Shown: positions 36,915 through 49,444, counted from the stretch's first letter. The stretch: DNA of 64,000 nucleotides from Cycas panzhihuaensis (GCA_023213395.1 CM041465.1:140189741-140253740); one strand, 5' to 3'. The notes: generated from the sequence alone by a model not told the origin. Numbers and translations are program-made.

Positions 36915-38480
36915 TCCCCCTTTGATGAAGACTTTTTCAATCTTCAATAAGTTGCATAGTTTGATAAATTTTACTTCTGTTAATGGTTTTGTAAAAATAT
37001 CTATAATTTTCATATCAGAAGGACAATAAGATAAGTTAATGATATTATTATGAACAAGATTATCAATAAAATGTTGATGCAATTCAATATGTTTAGTTCA
37101 AGAATGAGCAATAGGATTAGCTGCAATAGATATAGCACCTTGATTATCAACATTAATTTTAATAAAAGAGTTAGAGAACAAACTAAGTTCACTTAACAAA
37201 GATTTTATCCAAAGTGCTTCTTTACTTACTTTAATAAGTGCTCAATGCTCAACTTCTTTTGTAGATAAGGCTAAGGCTTGCATCTTTTTGCTGGACCAAG
37301 TAATTGGTGAAGAATCTAAAAACAAAACATAACCAGTTGTGGATTTACGATCATCAGAGTCTCCTGCCCAATTTGAATCTGTGTAACCTATTAATTTTAA
37401 GTTATTTTTGTAAGAGTTATAGGTTAGGCCATAGAATATTATACCTTGTAAATATCTTAAAATCTATTTAACTGCTTTCCAATGAGACTCATGAGGATTT
37501 TGCATATATCTAGAGCATAAGGCAATAGTATAGGAAATATCAGGATGAGTGTGAGTTAGATAAATGAGACTACCTATGAGTTATCGATATGTTGTGGGAT
37601 CACATAATAGTGAAGGACAATCATAGGATAATTTTATACTTGATTGTAAAGGATTTGGAGCTAGTTTAGCATTTTCTATATTAAATCTTTTAATTAAATC
37701 TAGAATGTATTTAGGCTAAGATATAGTTATTTTAGAATCAGTTTGACAGATTTATAATCCTAAAAAATAATGTAAAAGACCTAAGTTAGTCATTTTAAAT
37801 TTATTTATTAAGATTAATTTTAATTAATGAACATTGGTGAGTAATGATCTAGTAATAATTATATCATCGACATAGAGAATTAAGATGGTAATATTATCAT
37901 TTTTTAGTCTAAAATAAAGATTAGGATCACTGATATACTTAGTATATCCATTTTGAATAAGATAATCATCTATCTTTGTATACCGAGCTTAAGGAGCTTG
38001 TTTTAGACCATAGATAGATTTTTTTAATTGACAAACAAGATTAGGATTAGAAATAAATCTAAGAGGTTGATTCATGTAAATTTCTTCTTTAAGATCACCA
38101 TTTAAGAAGGCACTCTTTACATCCATCTGATGGATTTCCCAACCAAATTTAGTTGCTAGAGCTATAATAGTCTTAACAGCGTTCATTTTAGCTACTAGAG
38201 CAAATGTTTCATTATAATCAATACCATCAATTTGTGAGAAACCTTTTATAACTAAACGAGATTTGTGTTTCTCAACTTCTCCTTTAGAGTTAAACTTAGT
38301 TCAATAAACCCATTTACAATTAACTACATTCTTTCTAGGAGGTAGAGTAACTAAATCCCAAGTTGAGTTTTTTTTTAAGAGCATCTATTTTAACTTGCAT
38401 AGCTTGTTTCCATATGGGATTATTACTTGCTTGTTTAAAAATTTTAGAATCATCATTGGCTATGACTTTGGCCATTAGAG
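36915..38480 (-). pseudogene. J reverse transcriptase and RNase H
   Basis: RT carries IHQMDVKSAFLNGDLKEEIY and QLKKSIYGLKQAP (38186-37989), then ILILYVDDIIIT near 37880-37855, keeping both catalytic Asp residues. TNLGLLHYFLGL and GSLIYLTHTHPDISYT lead to RNase H, with YTDSNWAGDSDDRKSTTGY (near 37385-37330), STKEVEH, NVDNQGAISIAANPI and DIFTKPLTEVKF. Stops are scattered, for example in the VEH.AL box. The C-terminus lies about 70 bp from the PPT, the normal arrangement. Confidence 0.87.
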
Positions 38481-38849
38481 TAAAATTAGCTTAAAGTTTT
38501 TGTAAATGAGTTCTTCTAGTATCTAAAGGATTACCAGCATTAGAATTAGTATCAAAAAGAGTTTTCAGAGTCTAAACAGGTTGTTTGCTATTGTTAGTTT
38601 GTTGTTTTGGTGAAGTGGGTTGGCTAGATATAGTACAAATACTGGAATCTTTTAAATTCTAGTTTTGAACTTGAGTAGATAAGGATTTAATTAATTCAAG
38701 ATTAGCTTGAATATCATTGGGATCAATTAGGTAAGTATTGGTTTACAAATTTTCTATTAGAAGTTCCACATAAGAAGGTTTTGACGAAGAGCCTTTTTCA
38801 TCAAATATAACATCACGAAGTATGAAAATCTTATGTGTGGTTGGATTTA

Positions 38850-40085
38850 AAAGTTTATAAACTTTTCTTTCTTCACTATAACTAATAAAAATGTATTTGA
38901 AACTTTTAGGATCAAGTTTCTAGTATTTTTCTTTGGGAACATGTCCCCAAGCAACACTGCCAAAGATTCTTAAGTGTTTAACAGAAGGTTTACGTCTAGA
39001 CCATTTTTGTTCCAGTGTAATATTTTGTAAGGATTTATATGGTAAATGATTTAATAAATAGTTTGAGTAAGCAATAGCTTCTACCCATAATTTTAAGTTA
39101 AGACCTTTTGCATGTAACATACATCTAGTCATTTCAACAAGTGTATGGCTTTTGCATTCAGTAACACCATTTTGTTGAAGAGTATATGTTACTGAATGTT
39201 GAAATTATATTCATTGCTTTTTATAGTAATTAATAAAATTGTTACTTAAGCATTCCTTAGCATTATCTATTATGAAGATTTTGGTTTTAGAACTTGTTTA
39301 ATTTTCAACTAATGTTTTGTATTCAAGAAAAATGTCAAATACTGGACTTCTCATTTTTAACATGTACACTTAGCATTTTCTAGAAAAATCATCGATAAAT
39401 GTTACAAAATATCCCTTTCAGAGTATGAAGGAATTTGAAATAGATCACAGATATCAAAATGAACAAGTTCAAGTGGAGCTTTTGATCGAAAGGTAGTGTG
39501 ATTTGGGAAAAGATCCATGTGTTGTTTATCTGCTACACAACCTTCACAAACACCATAGACAGTATTCAGTATAGGTAAACCATGAACTATATCATTCTTA
39601 CTTAGATACTAGAGTTTTCCATAACTCATATGACCATATCTAGCATGCTAAAGCTTACTAACTGGGTTAGATTTTGCTATAAAGGTACTGCAAGTTTAGG
39701 TTTTAGAATGTTGAAGACTTGTTAAGCTGTAAAGAACTATTTTATGATCTACAAGTCCTGAGGCAATTAGTTTAAACTTGTTTAATGGTTATTTGATAAT
39801 AAACTTATCTTTCCAAAATTCTACAATAAGATTTATTTGGCAAATTTGATATACTAAAAGAAGATCAGGTAATAAGCTAGGAACATAGAATACATCATTA
39901 ATTGACCCATCTTTTAATGTAACATCACCTGATCCTTTGAATTTGAGTTGGGTTCTACTCTTAAAAGGAATCTTCTCTTCTGAATTTGAATCAAGTTGAT
40001 ATGGATTAAGATAGTCTCAGTGTCCCATCATGTGATGGGAAGCACCTAAATCAAGAATCCAAAAGGGTAGTTGAGTGGTTGGTGC
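38850..40085 (-). pseudogene. J protease and integrase
   Basis: Protease reads FWILDLGASHHMMGH at about 40075-40025; the DSGAS triad has become DLGAS, as TCA to TTA would produce. VFYVPSLLPDLL follows. The pre-integrase zinc block shows ARYGHMSYGKL and VCEGCVADKQHM. The integrase core starts ELVHFDICDLF and is then broken by frameshifts. The open stretch 39132-38920 (MTRCMLHAKGLNLKLWVEAI) is the conserved integrase segment after the catalytic Glu. Confidence 0.82.
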
Positions 40086-40439
40086 TGAAAAAGTTGTTAT
40101 AGAAGCAGTTAGAGAGTGATGAGAATTGTTGGATTGAGATTGAATCCCCTTAGAGGCTTTCCAGGCTTCAAAGGTAATTCTATTCCTACAGACATCAATG
40201 GTATGTCCCTTTTTATGATAGTAGGCACAACTAATATTCTAATTAGGATTAGTATTAGCAGTATTCCTTTTTGGAAATGTTTATTTAGAGGTATTCTGAG
40301 ATTTAAGAAATCCAAAATACTTAGTATTATGATGAGAATTATTTTGAGTAGATGAACCTTTATGAGGGTTTTGGAATTTGGGATGATGATGATGACTATT
40401 TTAATAATTATTTTGATGTTTAGACTTAGTAAATAATTG

Positions 40440-41135
40440 AGACTTGGAAAAGAGAGCCTATGAAGGATCTTTTAATTTTCTAATCTAAACTAACATGTTT
40501 TGATGTTCAATAAGTTGATTCGTTAATTGATCAAAAGTAATTAGTGGATGTCTTGCATGTTGCCTAGCAGTTTTGAAGAGTTTGAATTGTTTTAGTAGTT
40601 TGTTAATTGTAAGGTAAACAAGTGTACCGTCATATTTTGCATGTGTCATAATAACTTCTTTGTCACCTACTTTTGTAGAAGATTCGATACAATTTGTTAG
40701 GTCTTTGTCAATAAGTTGAAGTTTAGACAAAAAATCTTCAACTTTAGAAAAAACTTTATAATTTAAATCATACATTTATTGTTTTAACATAGCTAATTAT
40801 TGTGTGTCAACCCTATCATAGTTTTCTTTAAGAGTTTTCTAGATAGTGGCTAGATCATCTATTTCAGAGAACTGCTTGCTAATGTCTGGGGAGAGGGAGG
40901 ATAAGATGGTGCCTAGAGCTACATCACAGTTCATCAAATAGACTATATAATCTTATGATGTTTTGTCTTTAGATTTTGGAGACTCACCTGTGAAATATTG
41001 CCATATCTTTTGTTGTTTAAGCAGATAAGATATCATGTTTTTCCAATCAGCATAATTAGAGCTAGTTAATACTATAATCAGAATATAGGAGGTTATTCCT
41101 AGCATAAGTACCATATTGGGAATAAAAAATGACAA
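40440..41135 (-). pseudogene. J gag
   Basis: Copia gag starts near 41135. It contains LTSSNYADWKNMISYLL (the N..W capsid pattern), and the later part is open at 40775-40485 (FSKVEDFLSKLQLI, KEVIMTHAKYDG and DQLTNQLIEHQNMLV). The expected basic and zinc-knuckle region at 40440-40110 is too decayed to place a CCHC. Frameshifts and stops interrupt it. Confidence 0.75.
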
Positions 41136-42590
41136 TTGGAGATTCTCTTAGAGGAAAAGTGAAGAGGTTATGACCTTACACAGTAGATGATTAAAGTAAA
41201 TAAATCACACAAATGAATTCTTTTATAGACACTATATATTAAAGTGGTCATTTAGATACTTTGCCATTGACAAAATAAAATAAAATGAAATCATTAATAT
41301 TGAAAGATCGATTATCATTGAATAAGATTTTTAAATAAATGACTTTTGCATATTAGTAGCTTAGATCATAAAGTTAAGTATTATATATTTATGTCATCAT
41401 TAAAAGGATAAAGTAATGATTTTGTAACTTTCATAAGTCTATTAAAATAAACAAATAAATAATATGATGATTAATAAGATTTAAAAAATAGATTAAAGTA
41501 AGAACTTGAAGAAAAATTATAGGTCAAAGGTACATACCTAAGCTTCCAAGTGCAATAATAGGAACTTGACTTTATATAAATATTTGTTAGATAAAATAAC
41601 ACAAAATAAACTTTAAAAAAAAAATTACCTGAAAAGTTTGTATTTGAGTCAGGAATCTAGTGTTTCTTTCGAAATAAAATTCTAAGTCTTTATGAGAAAG
41701 CTATGAAATAAAAAAAGGGTAAGTGAGAGTTAAGCCCCTTTATAATATTAGGCTAAGGTCATTTAGAGACTTTTGTGACCAAGGTGTTGAATATTATTAG
41801 GGGCCAACTAAATTAAATTAATAGACATTGAGAAAAATAAAAAAATCAAAGATAAATTAAGGCAGCGGATGTGAATTACTTATCAATTGTTTAATATTAT
41901 TTTGCATCCACCCAAATGTAAACCCTAACTCTCATCTCATTGTGACGTTCACTTATGTTTGTAGGTCTTCTACTCTGCTTCAAACATGAACCCTAACTAT
42001 GGTCTTGGAACTCCATTTGCTTAACAATCGTTGCCTTTTATCTTAATGCTTCATTCTTCTTTGTTGTTGAAATTTTCTTTGAATTTGTAGGTCTTCTACT
42101 CTACTTTGAATGTGAACCCTAGCTCTGATCTTGACATTCCATTTACTTGTCAATCATTATTGTCAATTGTCGTCGTTTGTCTCAATGCTTCATTCTTCTT
42201 TATGTGAACTCTTATCATTGAAATTTTCTTTGAATTTGTAGGTCCAGTAATTTCAGTAGGAGCTTTTACTATTATTCTTTAACAATTGGTGAACGACATC
42301 TTCAAATCATCAACTACTGTGGTATTTGAATAGCTTCTTATGTGGACCCTGAACAACATTCTCTTTTTCAGTATTTTAGAACCAGATAAAACGGCTTCAA
42401 CACTCCATATACTACTACGTATTTTAGAAAGTGATAAGTTCGATTTTCAGATGAAGGAATCTTTTAAAAGTCCTTCAGAGTTCTTCATAGAGTAATTTTA
42501 TTAATAGTAACTTGTAGCGTCTACGTGGATTTCTTTGGAGTTTTGAACAGATGTCTTCAGTTAAATTTGCCTTGTATTCTAACAAAAATC

Positions 42591-42671
42591 TTATATATAT
42601 ATATATCTATATATCTATATATATCTATATATCTATATATATCCATATATCTATCTATCTATCTATCTATC

Positions 42672-42723
<52 letters not shown>
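42591..42723. repeat. Compound microsatellite (TATATC/CTAT/GT)
   Basis: Alternating TATATATC units grade into (CTAT)n and then about twenty GT repeats. The open stretch 42525-42740 is the translation of this repeat (Tyr/Ile/Ser then Cys/Val) and is not a gene. Confidence 0.9.
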
Positions 42724-42729
<6 letters not shown>

Positions 42730-42858
42730 AAGAAAACTAGAAATGAAAAGGGTTTTAAACCCTAATTTTGTACCTTCCTTTTTCTTATTATAAATAAAAT
42801 TTTCCTTTTATTTTCAATTGCAGATTTTGTATATAAGATGAATCTTCAATTCTAAATA

Positions 42859-42880
42859 TATATATATATATATATATATT
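42859..42880. repeat. TA microsatellite
   Basis: This is a short (TA)n run inside the J leader close to the PBS. Confidence 0.8.
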
Positions 42881-42904
42881 CTTTGTAGTACTTAGAGTGA
42901 CCTA

Positions 42905-42915
42905 CTCTGATACCA
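42905..42915 (-). other. J primer-binding site
   Basis: The minus strand reads TGGTATCAGAG directly after the 5' LTR, an exact iMet-type site. Confidence 0.9.
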
Positions 42916-43365
42916 TGTCTGAGAAAAGGTTAGTGTAGTTTTAACAGATTAAAAGAACTAAATAAAGAACAACATAAGATATAGACAGGTGGAAAACCCC
43001 ATTAAGGAATGAAAAAACACCTCAGAATTGTAAATATATTTATTAAATAGAATTATACATTATAGGTTTGATAAGGGTCTTGAACCTCTCTCTTGTACTT
43101 CTATTAATGCTCAGCATTTACTTTAAGAAAGTAAAACTTGGTTAGTCGCCTTTGAATGATTATTACATAGAATATTTACCTGTACTAACTACAGATACCA
43201 ACCCTTCAGATAGGGGACAACTTCCCAGAATCTAGTAGACAACTTATATGGAGATAGAAAGGTTTGTTGAATAGTTTTTCTTATTTCAATGAACTTTACA
43301 TGATTAATTAATAATATACTAAGTTACATAATACAAAGGTAACATTAAGGTAACTTTATTTAACA
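42916..43365 (-). repeat. J 5' LTR
   Basis: This 450-bp partner of 36392-36841 begins TGTCTGAGAAAA and ends TTTAACA, followed by AAATC. Confidence 0.92.
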
Positions 43366-43370
43366 AAATC

Positions 43371-43797
43371 AAACTTGTGTAACTAGCCCCACCTCTAGTC
43401 AGGCCATATCTTATCTCTAAGAAAATTAGAGATAAAATAACATACTTTTAAAATATAGTTAGAGTGTGATTTTCTATTCATACATGTAATGAAAATACCT
43501 AACTAATATATTGCCTCTCACTTTTAAGTTTGAGGACTCATAACTATGTATGTAAATCCCTTTTATGCCCACAGTTTCTAAATAAGCATAACTCTCTATC
43601 AATAGGTTTTATTTTGTGTATGTGTGTGTGTGTGTGTATGTGTGTGTGTGTGTGTATGTGTATGTGTGTATCTACTTAATTAAATAAAAAATGGAGAAAT
43701 AAACAGATGTAAATGTATAATATAAGAAACACAGGCAGTAACCATTTCTTTCTTTTTTCTTTATAAAATGAAAGGGATGAAGGGCCTCTTAGAATAT
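43371..43797. other. Spacer with GT microsatellite
   Basis: No gene is seen. An interrupted (GT)n/(TATG) run lies at about 43617-43672. Confidence 0.6.
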
Positions 43798-44229
43798 TGA
43801 ATTTTATAAAAGTCCATGTAATGTTTAATTAGTGATAAATTGGGATTGGTCGATATAAATATTCTCATATATGTTCTAAGTGGTTGATATATTGATATAA
43901 AATCATTAGTTGATGAGATTCTTATATGTTATTAGATATACATAAGGTGATGGATCTATAAATATGTAAACATGTTAAAATATATTTTAGATAATGAGAG
44001 AGAACTAACCTCTACCATTCTCTCATGGTTTTCTCCATTAAGGGTTTCCTACATCAAATATTATGTCATATTTATAGTTGTATGTTTGACTCTTTTATAC
44101 CGCTTATTATCCTTTATAATGTTGATTGATCATGTGAGCCTTAATACTTTTAAATATGATTAAATACATCAATGTTGATTAGAGCTTACATCTTGGTGTA
44201 ATAACATAAGTCATTATTGAATTTTAACA
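43798..44229 (+). repeat. Element I: putative 5' LTR
   Basis: An LTR is inferred because TTTTAACA at its end is followed directly by a PBS at 44230. The start (TGAATTTTATAAAAG) is a guess from the TG rule. No partner copy was recognised, so the left boundary is uncertain. Confidence 0.45.
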
Positions 44230-44241
44230 TGGTATTAGAGC
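44230..44241 (+). other. Element I primer-binding site
   Basis: TGGTATTAGAGC is one transition from the iMet-type copia PBS. Confidence 0.7.
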
Positions 44242-44984
44242 TAAAGTAAAGGCCCTCAAGAGGCAACATGCGAAAGCTTATGTAAAAATTTTAATAAGGA
44301 TGAAGAGAAAATATATTTTCAAGTAGATATAAGATCTTAAACTTCCTTTCTCTACCCCCACCACCTTTTTATGAACTTATATATTAAGATTAATTAAAGG
44401 AGGAATGTAATTATACTTAATTGAAAATCCTCTAATGTACATATTTATACCTTTTTAATTACTCCTTTTTCATCACATGAGATAAGACAACACTCAAATT
44501 TGACCTATTAGGTATTAAAGAAATTTCAAGAAAGCTTGGTAGTAATTTTGCTTACCAAATTAACTTATACCCAACATAACTTACAAAAATACCAAAAATA
44601 ACATCTAAAACTAACTTTGAAATAGGTAGTAAGGGAACATACGTGATATGATTTAGGCAACAGTTCTCCTGTCTAATAGGCAAGTGAAATAAAAAAGAAA
44701 ATGAATTGAAACTCAAATGTCTTCCTCCTTTACTACTTATAATATAAACCCTTTAATCACTCAACCACCTAAAATGTTAGCTCAATAAGGTAATATATAT
44801 AAATAATATATTTTTTAAAATCTAAGAAAGCATACTGTCTAAGTATCAAATATGACACAAAATATATTGAATGCTTAATTTATGATTTTTCATCATCCTA
44901 ACTAAGTCCAAATGACTCCAAATCCTCCCCCAATCATGGATTACTCTCTTTTGGTTAAAAGAAATAATGAAAATAGGTGAATAA
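44242..44984 (+). other. Element I interior fragment, no gene seen
   Basis: This is AT-rich sequence between element I's PBS and H's LTR. H was probably inserted here. No gag motif could be read. Confidence 0.4.
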
Positions 44985-45318
44985 TGAATTAAAATTATTA
45001 GATAATGTCTAATCTTGGACTAAGAGATTAGTGTGTCCCTATTTAATGTGAGTTGTTGGGTCTTGCCATACACACTTCTTAACATAATAGTCATAGAATG
45101 ACTAGGAGGCTCTAGTATATGGTTGGACAACCATAAGGTGGCATGTGTTATAAATATTTATTAATTTTTCATAATGCAAATTAGAAATTATAATTTCTCC
45201 CATATGCTTATATTATATTTTAGCACATGTTTAATTTATTTTGTCATGCATGTAGTTAGTATAATCTTGAAATATTTGGTATTATGCATCTATGATATCA
45301 AATCATGTAATTTTAACA
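44985..45318 (+). repeat. H 5' LTR
   Basis: The start is set by alignment to 63889 onwards (shared GACTA.., GTGT.CCCT.TTTAAT.TG, and ATAATAGTCATA-type blocks). The end AACA is directly followed by a PBS. Confidence 0.7.
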
Positions 45319-45330
45319 TGGTATTAGAGA
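45319..45330 (+). other. H primer-binding site
   Basis: TGGTATTAGAGA directly follows the LTR. It is an iMet-like site with two changes. Confidence 0.7.
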
Positions 45331-45537
45331 CATTGTCTGATCATAGAGAGATTATAAGACTATAAGTGTATACACCTATCTATCTTATTTAGAACTTGTT
45401 TTAGGTATACATGTTATGACTAATGAGATGACTTATCTTATGTATAAGGTTAAGTCCATTACAGGTTGGTGGAAAGGTTATTGAAGTGCAATTTTACAGG
45501 GTACTTAAAGCATGTTAATGCATGTGTCTAAAACATG

Positions 45538-45542
45538 CTAAG
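45538..45542. repeat. Target-site duplication of T, left copy (CTAAG)
   Basis: CTAAG matches CTAAG at 62082-62086 exactly. Confidence 0.92.
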
Positions 45543-48127
45543 TGGACATGCTGCTACGGGATAACCACCTGACTGATAGGCGCGGGGGAGAGAAAATGAT
45601 GAAATGATAGGAAGTGGAACCTACAAGGCAAGCAACTACCACGCAGAGCGCCCCGTGCACCGGAGCGCGAGTTCAGGATTTGCAATGGAGTATGGCTACT
45701 ATTGGGTGACCCTTCACCACCTTGAGTAAGGAGCGAAGGTACGTAGGACGGACCTGGGTTGGCCTGAGAGTAGGACCCTCCCACCCTTGGATGGCCAGAA
45801 GGGAGAGAGAAAGAACCTAATAGAGATAGGCCAAGAGCAAACCTATGCAACCTAACCGGGTATACGAGCGATGCGGGAAGCAAGGCACTCGTACGGTTAA
45901 GGAGGAGGAAGGAAAGGTAAAGGGAAAAAGAAACTCCTACAACCTTTCCTATGAATAGCAAAAGGTGCATGCAATAAGGCAAACAAATCACAAACAAATA
46001 CAAAAGTAATTTTCCCTTTTAATCTTTCAATGTCTTAATTACTAGGAAAGGAATAAAAGGAAAAAATCAAGGGTAGCGAAGAGGAATGAAGTCTGCACCT
46101 GGGCCGAAGGCGTGCGAGATGACGTAGCCTTCACGAGGAGCACCCAACCACTTCGCGCGACGTACCAGATGCGAGATGTAGCGGCGGGCGAAAAAGGGGC
46201 TTCCTTACCTTCCCCGGAAAAGTAAATGCGATACCAAAGGAAGGAAAGAAACGCTAACTAGTAAATGAGATAGCATAAAACATGACACATGCAAGGAGCA
46301 CTTACCGGTAGAGAGGCCAACGGGCAACGTTCTCTGCACGTCCCAAATACCTGCAAGCCACAAAGGGTCTCCCTCTTCCCGAAGGAAGAAGGCTAACATG
46401 CAACACAAAGATCTAACAATATAGGTCTAGCAACATAAACAAGAGCTTAAATATACATGCGTTAGTGTTAGTCCAATAAGGAAAATACCAAAAGAAAAGG
46501 ACCCAAGTAAAAGGAAACAACAAGGCAAGCCTCGGAGTGGCCTACCTCCCGCAAATGGTGCCCAAACCTCCCCCCAAAAGCCACGAGGCAGCGAGGAGAA
46601 AGTCAAGAACCAAGGCTGGAAAACGACTGCAACAAGGGCAAGAGAGACCTAAGGATACTCACGGGGTACCGGGATGCTATGCGGAGCAAACCGGGTGACC
46701 GGGAAGCAAAGGCAAAGCAAGGACCCGCAGTTGGGACCTAGGGATGGTACCCGAACCTGAACAAAGGGGTTCCAAATCAGCGCTGCAACTTGTGACAGCG
46801 CTGGTTTGGACAACCCAAGGGGACCTTCAAACCCTTGTTTGGGGTCCAAGGGCAGCACAGGGCGAGAGGGAAGCTTTGGAGGGCTTAGAGCCACTTCGGG
46901 AGCATGGAAGGTGGTGCGGAATCCACCCAGCTCCTCTTCCAAAGCCTATGCAGCCCCTCACGCCGCTGCCTTGGACAGCAAACGCAGGTAAGAAGCACGG
47001 GAGAGCGGTACAGCAATCCTCAAAGGGGAGGAAAACCAACTCTCAAGCAACAAATAGGAACAAATAAGCTAAAGCATAAATATCACGAAAAATAAATACA
47101 AAGTGAAGAGTACCTGGGAAGGGGAGGCAAGGGATTTGCCTCAGCCAGAAGACAGCAAAGAAGGGCTGGAAAAATAGCCCAGATCTGGAATAGAGCAGGC
47201 TAGGGACCCTGCTACAGAGACGAGACAGGAAACACCTACAAACGGGGAACTCGTGGACTGCCTGGGTAGAAACCAGCTGGAAACCGCTTCAAAGGAGCCC
47301 TCTCCAAGGCGTTTGAGGGGTTGAGAGAATGTCTCAGCCAAGCCAAAGGAGAGTCAATCGTATGAAGAGTGCAGTCCATTGCAAAGAAAGAACAACAGAG
47401 AAGAGCAGAGCAGGAGAGTGTTTTTCTTGAGAGTAAATCCAAAAGTGAGCAAAAAGATCTTTGAAAATGAGCCAAAAAGTGTTTAAGTACTAAAGCAAAA
47501 CCCTAAAGCGTGCGATTAGGGCACAACTGGAAGAGAGAAAAGGCGCGAACCACGTGGCAGTTTCGTAATAAATGCGAAATTGCCACGGCGGATTTTTAAA
47601 AATAAGCAGAGACAGCTGTATCACGAAACTTTAGCAGATGCGGATATTCCGGCCAGATCGCAAAAATTCGCCAGACGCACTGAGCAACAAATGGGGCCCA
47701 CCAACCGCCTAGGTCAGGCATTTTAGAAAGGGCTAATGGATAACTAGGACACCCACCCGGGAGCAAACAAGCCAACAAACGGGCCCACGGGAGCAGAAAT
47801 AGGACTCAAATGAGGTGGCAAGCTAACCAAACGACGATGAGACATCACACGGGTGGGGGTGGTACGAACCTAGTGGATCCAGGAGCGAGGAGGGCAGATG
47901 CGGGAAGTAATAGGGTCACCAGGGTGCCACACTCGTTGGGAGTGTGCCCCTGCTATAGTCGTCATAGGCTAAAAATAAGTGTGGACGACTACCAGGCCGC
48001 CCACAAAGTCATATACATGCAGGTACGCAAGCAAACAATCAATAAATGAAAGCGATGATAATGCTAGAGACATACCTGCACTTACCTGAGTCGGTGATTC
48101 CGTATCCATTCCCGGAAGTCGGAAACA
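45543..48127 (-). repeat. T 3' LTR (2585 bp)
   Basis: It starts TGGACATGCTGCTACG and ends GTCGGAAACA. It aligns throughout with 59503-62081. Most differences are G-to-A or C-to-T, plus short indels such as at 45850-45900 and 47350-47400. Open stretches within it (for example 46744-47067) occur in several frames on both strands and are not genes. Confidence 0.93.
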
Positions 48128-48514
48128 TCGCGCAGAGCCTCGCCGCTCGGGCTCGTGTGATGGCGAATCTTGGCAACACAATCACAAGAGTACATGTGTA
48201 TATAGATATATCAATCAAGATCGTAATAGTAGGCAAGGGTGCCATGAGTGTCGTAAGGACGCGTGGATAAAGCTGGGTGGAGAAAACATAGGGGCTACCT
48301 ATGAGCCACCTGGAAACCGACTGGAAGAAAGAGACAGGCGAGGGGGCTGCCCCCACCACAATGAATGCAAAGGAGCATGCATGACCACATAGGGAACAAA
48401 TAGTGGGTACCATAGTTTTACCTCATTAGTAACCCGGTTTCGGAGGTGCGAGCGGATCGCGAAGCAAGGTGACAGACGACCTGGGGCTTGGGCGACGGGA
48501 AGGCCAGGCAAGCC
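48128..48514 (-). other. T region between extra RNase H and 3' LTR
   Basis: This is the 3' untranslated stretch of the sense strand. No purine-rich tract adjoins the LTR; the minus strand reads GGCTCTGCGCGA there. That is odd for a plus-strand primer and may reflect mutation or a non-canonical primer. Confidence 0.5.
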
Positions 48515-48927
48515 TCAGGGGCGGTCAGCAAGGAGAGAAAGGCAGTGCTCAAGGATGAGGCGAACAAGACTATCTGCCTCAGCGTTGAGAGCCCGAGGGA
48601 TATGCTGGATATCAACAGAAGAAAAATGGGCCAGGAGGGATCCGCTAGAGCAAGAGTCCTCAAGTGAGGGCATCGCACCTGGTAAACCTGGGTGAGATGA
48701 GACACCACAACTTGAGAGTCGCAAAGCAAAACAATGGATCCGTGATAAAAACGGAGAGCATCAAGAGGGCTTGATACCAGATACTCAGCTTCATTGTTGG
48801 TAGCCTCTGGGAGGAAGATCCCAGAGCGGAGGAGATCATGTCCAGAAGGGCTGCGGAGAATCCACGCAGCGGCAGAAGGTCCAGGGTTACTGCGGTTTCC
48901 GCCGTCGGTAAAGATGTAGATAGACAT
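48515..48927 (-). pseudogene. T additional RNase H (RnhA-like)
   Basis: From Met at 48927 the reading is SIYIFTDGGNRSNPGP, then EATNNEAEYLV and LLCDSQVVVSHL. These are the first three catalytic carboxylates of RNase HI (Asp in TDGG, second Glu of NEAEY, Asp in CDSQ). After a frameshift near 48650 the other frame supplies VDIQHIPRALNAEADSL, with the fourth Asp at 48574-48572. The TDGG..NPGP text is of the cellular bacterial/archaeal type, unlike the pol RNase H at 54130-54450. The same frame stays open upstream to 49044. The enzyme would degrade RNA in RNA-DNA hybrids. The domain is separated from pol by 3.8 kb and the antisense gene, and must have been expressed separately or by splicing. The frameshift inactivates this copy. 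Confidence 0.85.
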
Positions 48928-49216
48928 CGACGACACAAAATCCAGGCAGACAATGGGTAGTGAAAGTAACACTCGAAAGGCAAACACAAAGTGGCCGCGA
49001 AGGGCAGGAGGACCTAGCAATGAGGTTACCCAGGGCGAGGACAAGCCATCCGATCACCAGCAGAGAGTGGTCGGAAGGGAAAGCCCTCCTTGGATGCCAA
49101 AAGGTCGCTTCAGGAAGCGAAACATACCCCCAGGCGGGGGGCATTCCCTTTGGGGATCCCAGGAGCGGGAAAAGACCGCGGAAACAAGTCCAGGGCGGCG
49201 AAACAAGCCAAACAAG

Positions 49217-49222
49217 TATAAA
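49217..49222 (+). promoter_or_regulatory. Alternative TATA-like box
   Basis: TATAAA on the plus strand lies upstream of the antisense gene. It is less well placed than 49445 and could be chance. Confidence 0.25.
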
Positions 49223-49444
49223 CTCGGGTAGGCACGGGAGCAACGCGCAAAACGGCGCAGAAGGGCCCTAGCAAAAGTGTGACAACGAGGCACCATAAAT
49301 GCCCCCACGAGGGCAGACAGCAAGGGCATCGATAGAGCACAATTGACGGCAGGGCCAGAAGGCAAAGGCAATCAGGGCAACGAGACAGTCCCAACGACTG
49401 GCGCGGGACCAAAAACGGAGGAAGTGCCCGTTGGGGGCCCCGCC

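Larger units (their letters stand above)
41136..42904 (-). other. J leader, with duplications and microsatellites
   Basis: About 1.77 kb of untranslated leader separates PBS from gag. Text around 41950-42250 is internally repeated: GAATTTGTAGGTC(TTCTACTCT) recurs and the CTTCATTCTTCTTT motif occurs twice. It also carries the compound microsatellite at 42591-42723. Confidence 0.55.
36392..43365 (-). mobile_element. Ty1/copia element J, structurally complete
   Basis: J has two 450-bp LTRs, a perfect TSD, a PBS (42905), a PPT (36842), and gag, protease, integrase, RT and RNase H in copia order on the minus strand. It is the best preserved copia copy here: RT keeps YVDD and long runs of RNase H are readable. 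Stops and frameshifts still rule out activity. Its LTR text is related to remnant K at 28147. Confidence 0.92.

Noticed and set aside
42525-42740. Open frame rich in Tyr/Ile/Ser and Cys/Val
   Set aside because: It is the translation of a microsatellite.
43972-44163. 63-codon open frame
   Set aside because: It falls inside the putative element I LTR and has no domain.
46649-47475. Several overlapping open frames in the T LTR, on both strands
   Set aside because: They occur in all frames, recur only as part of the LTR duplicate near 60494-61433 and carry no domain. High GC content reduces stop codons.
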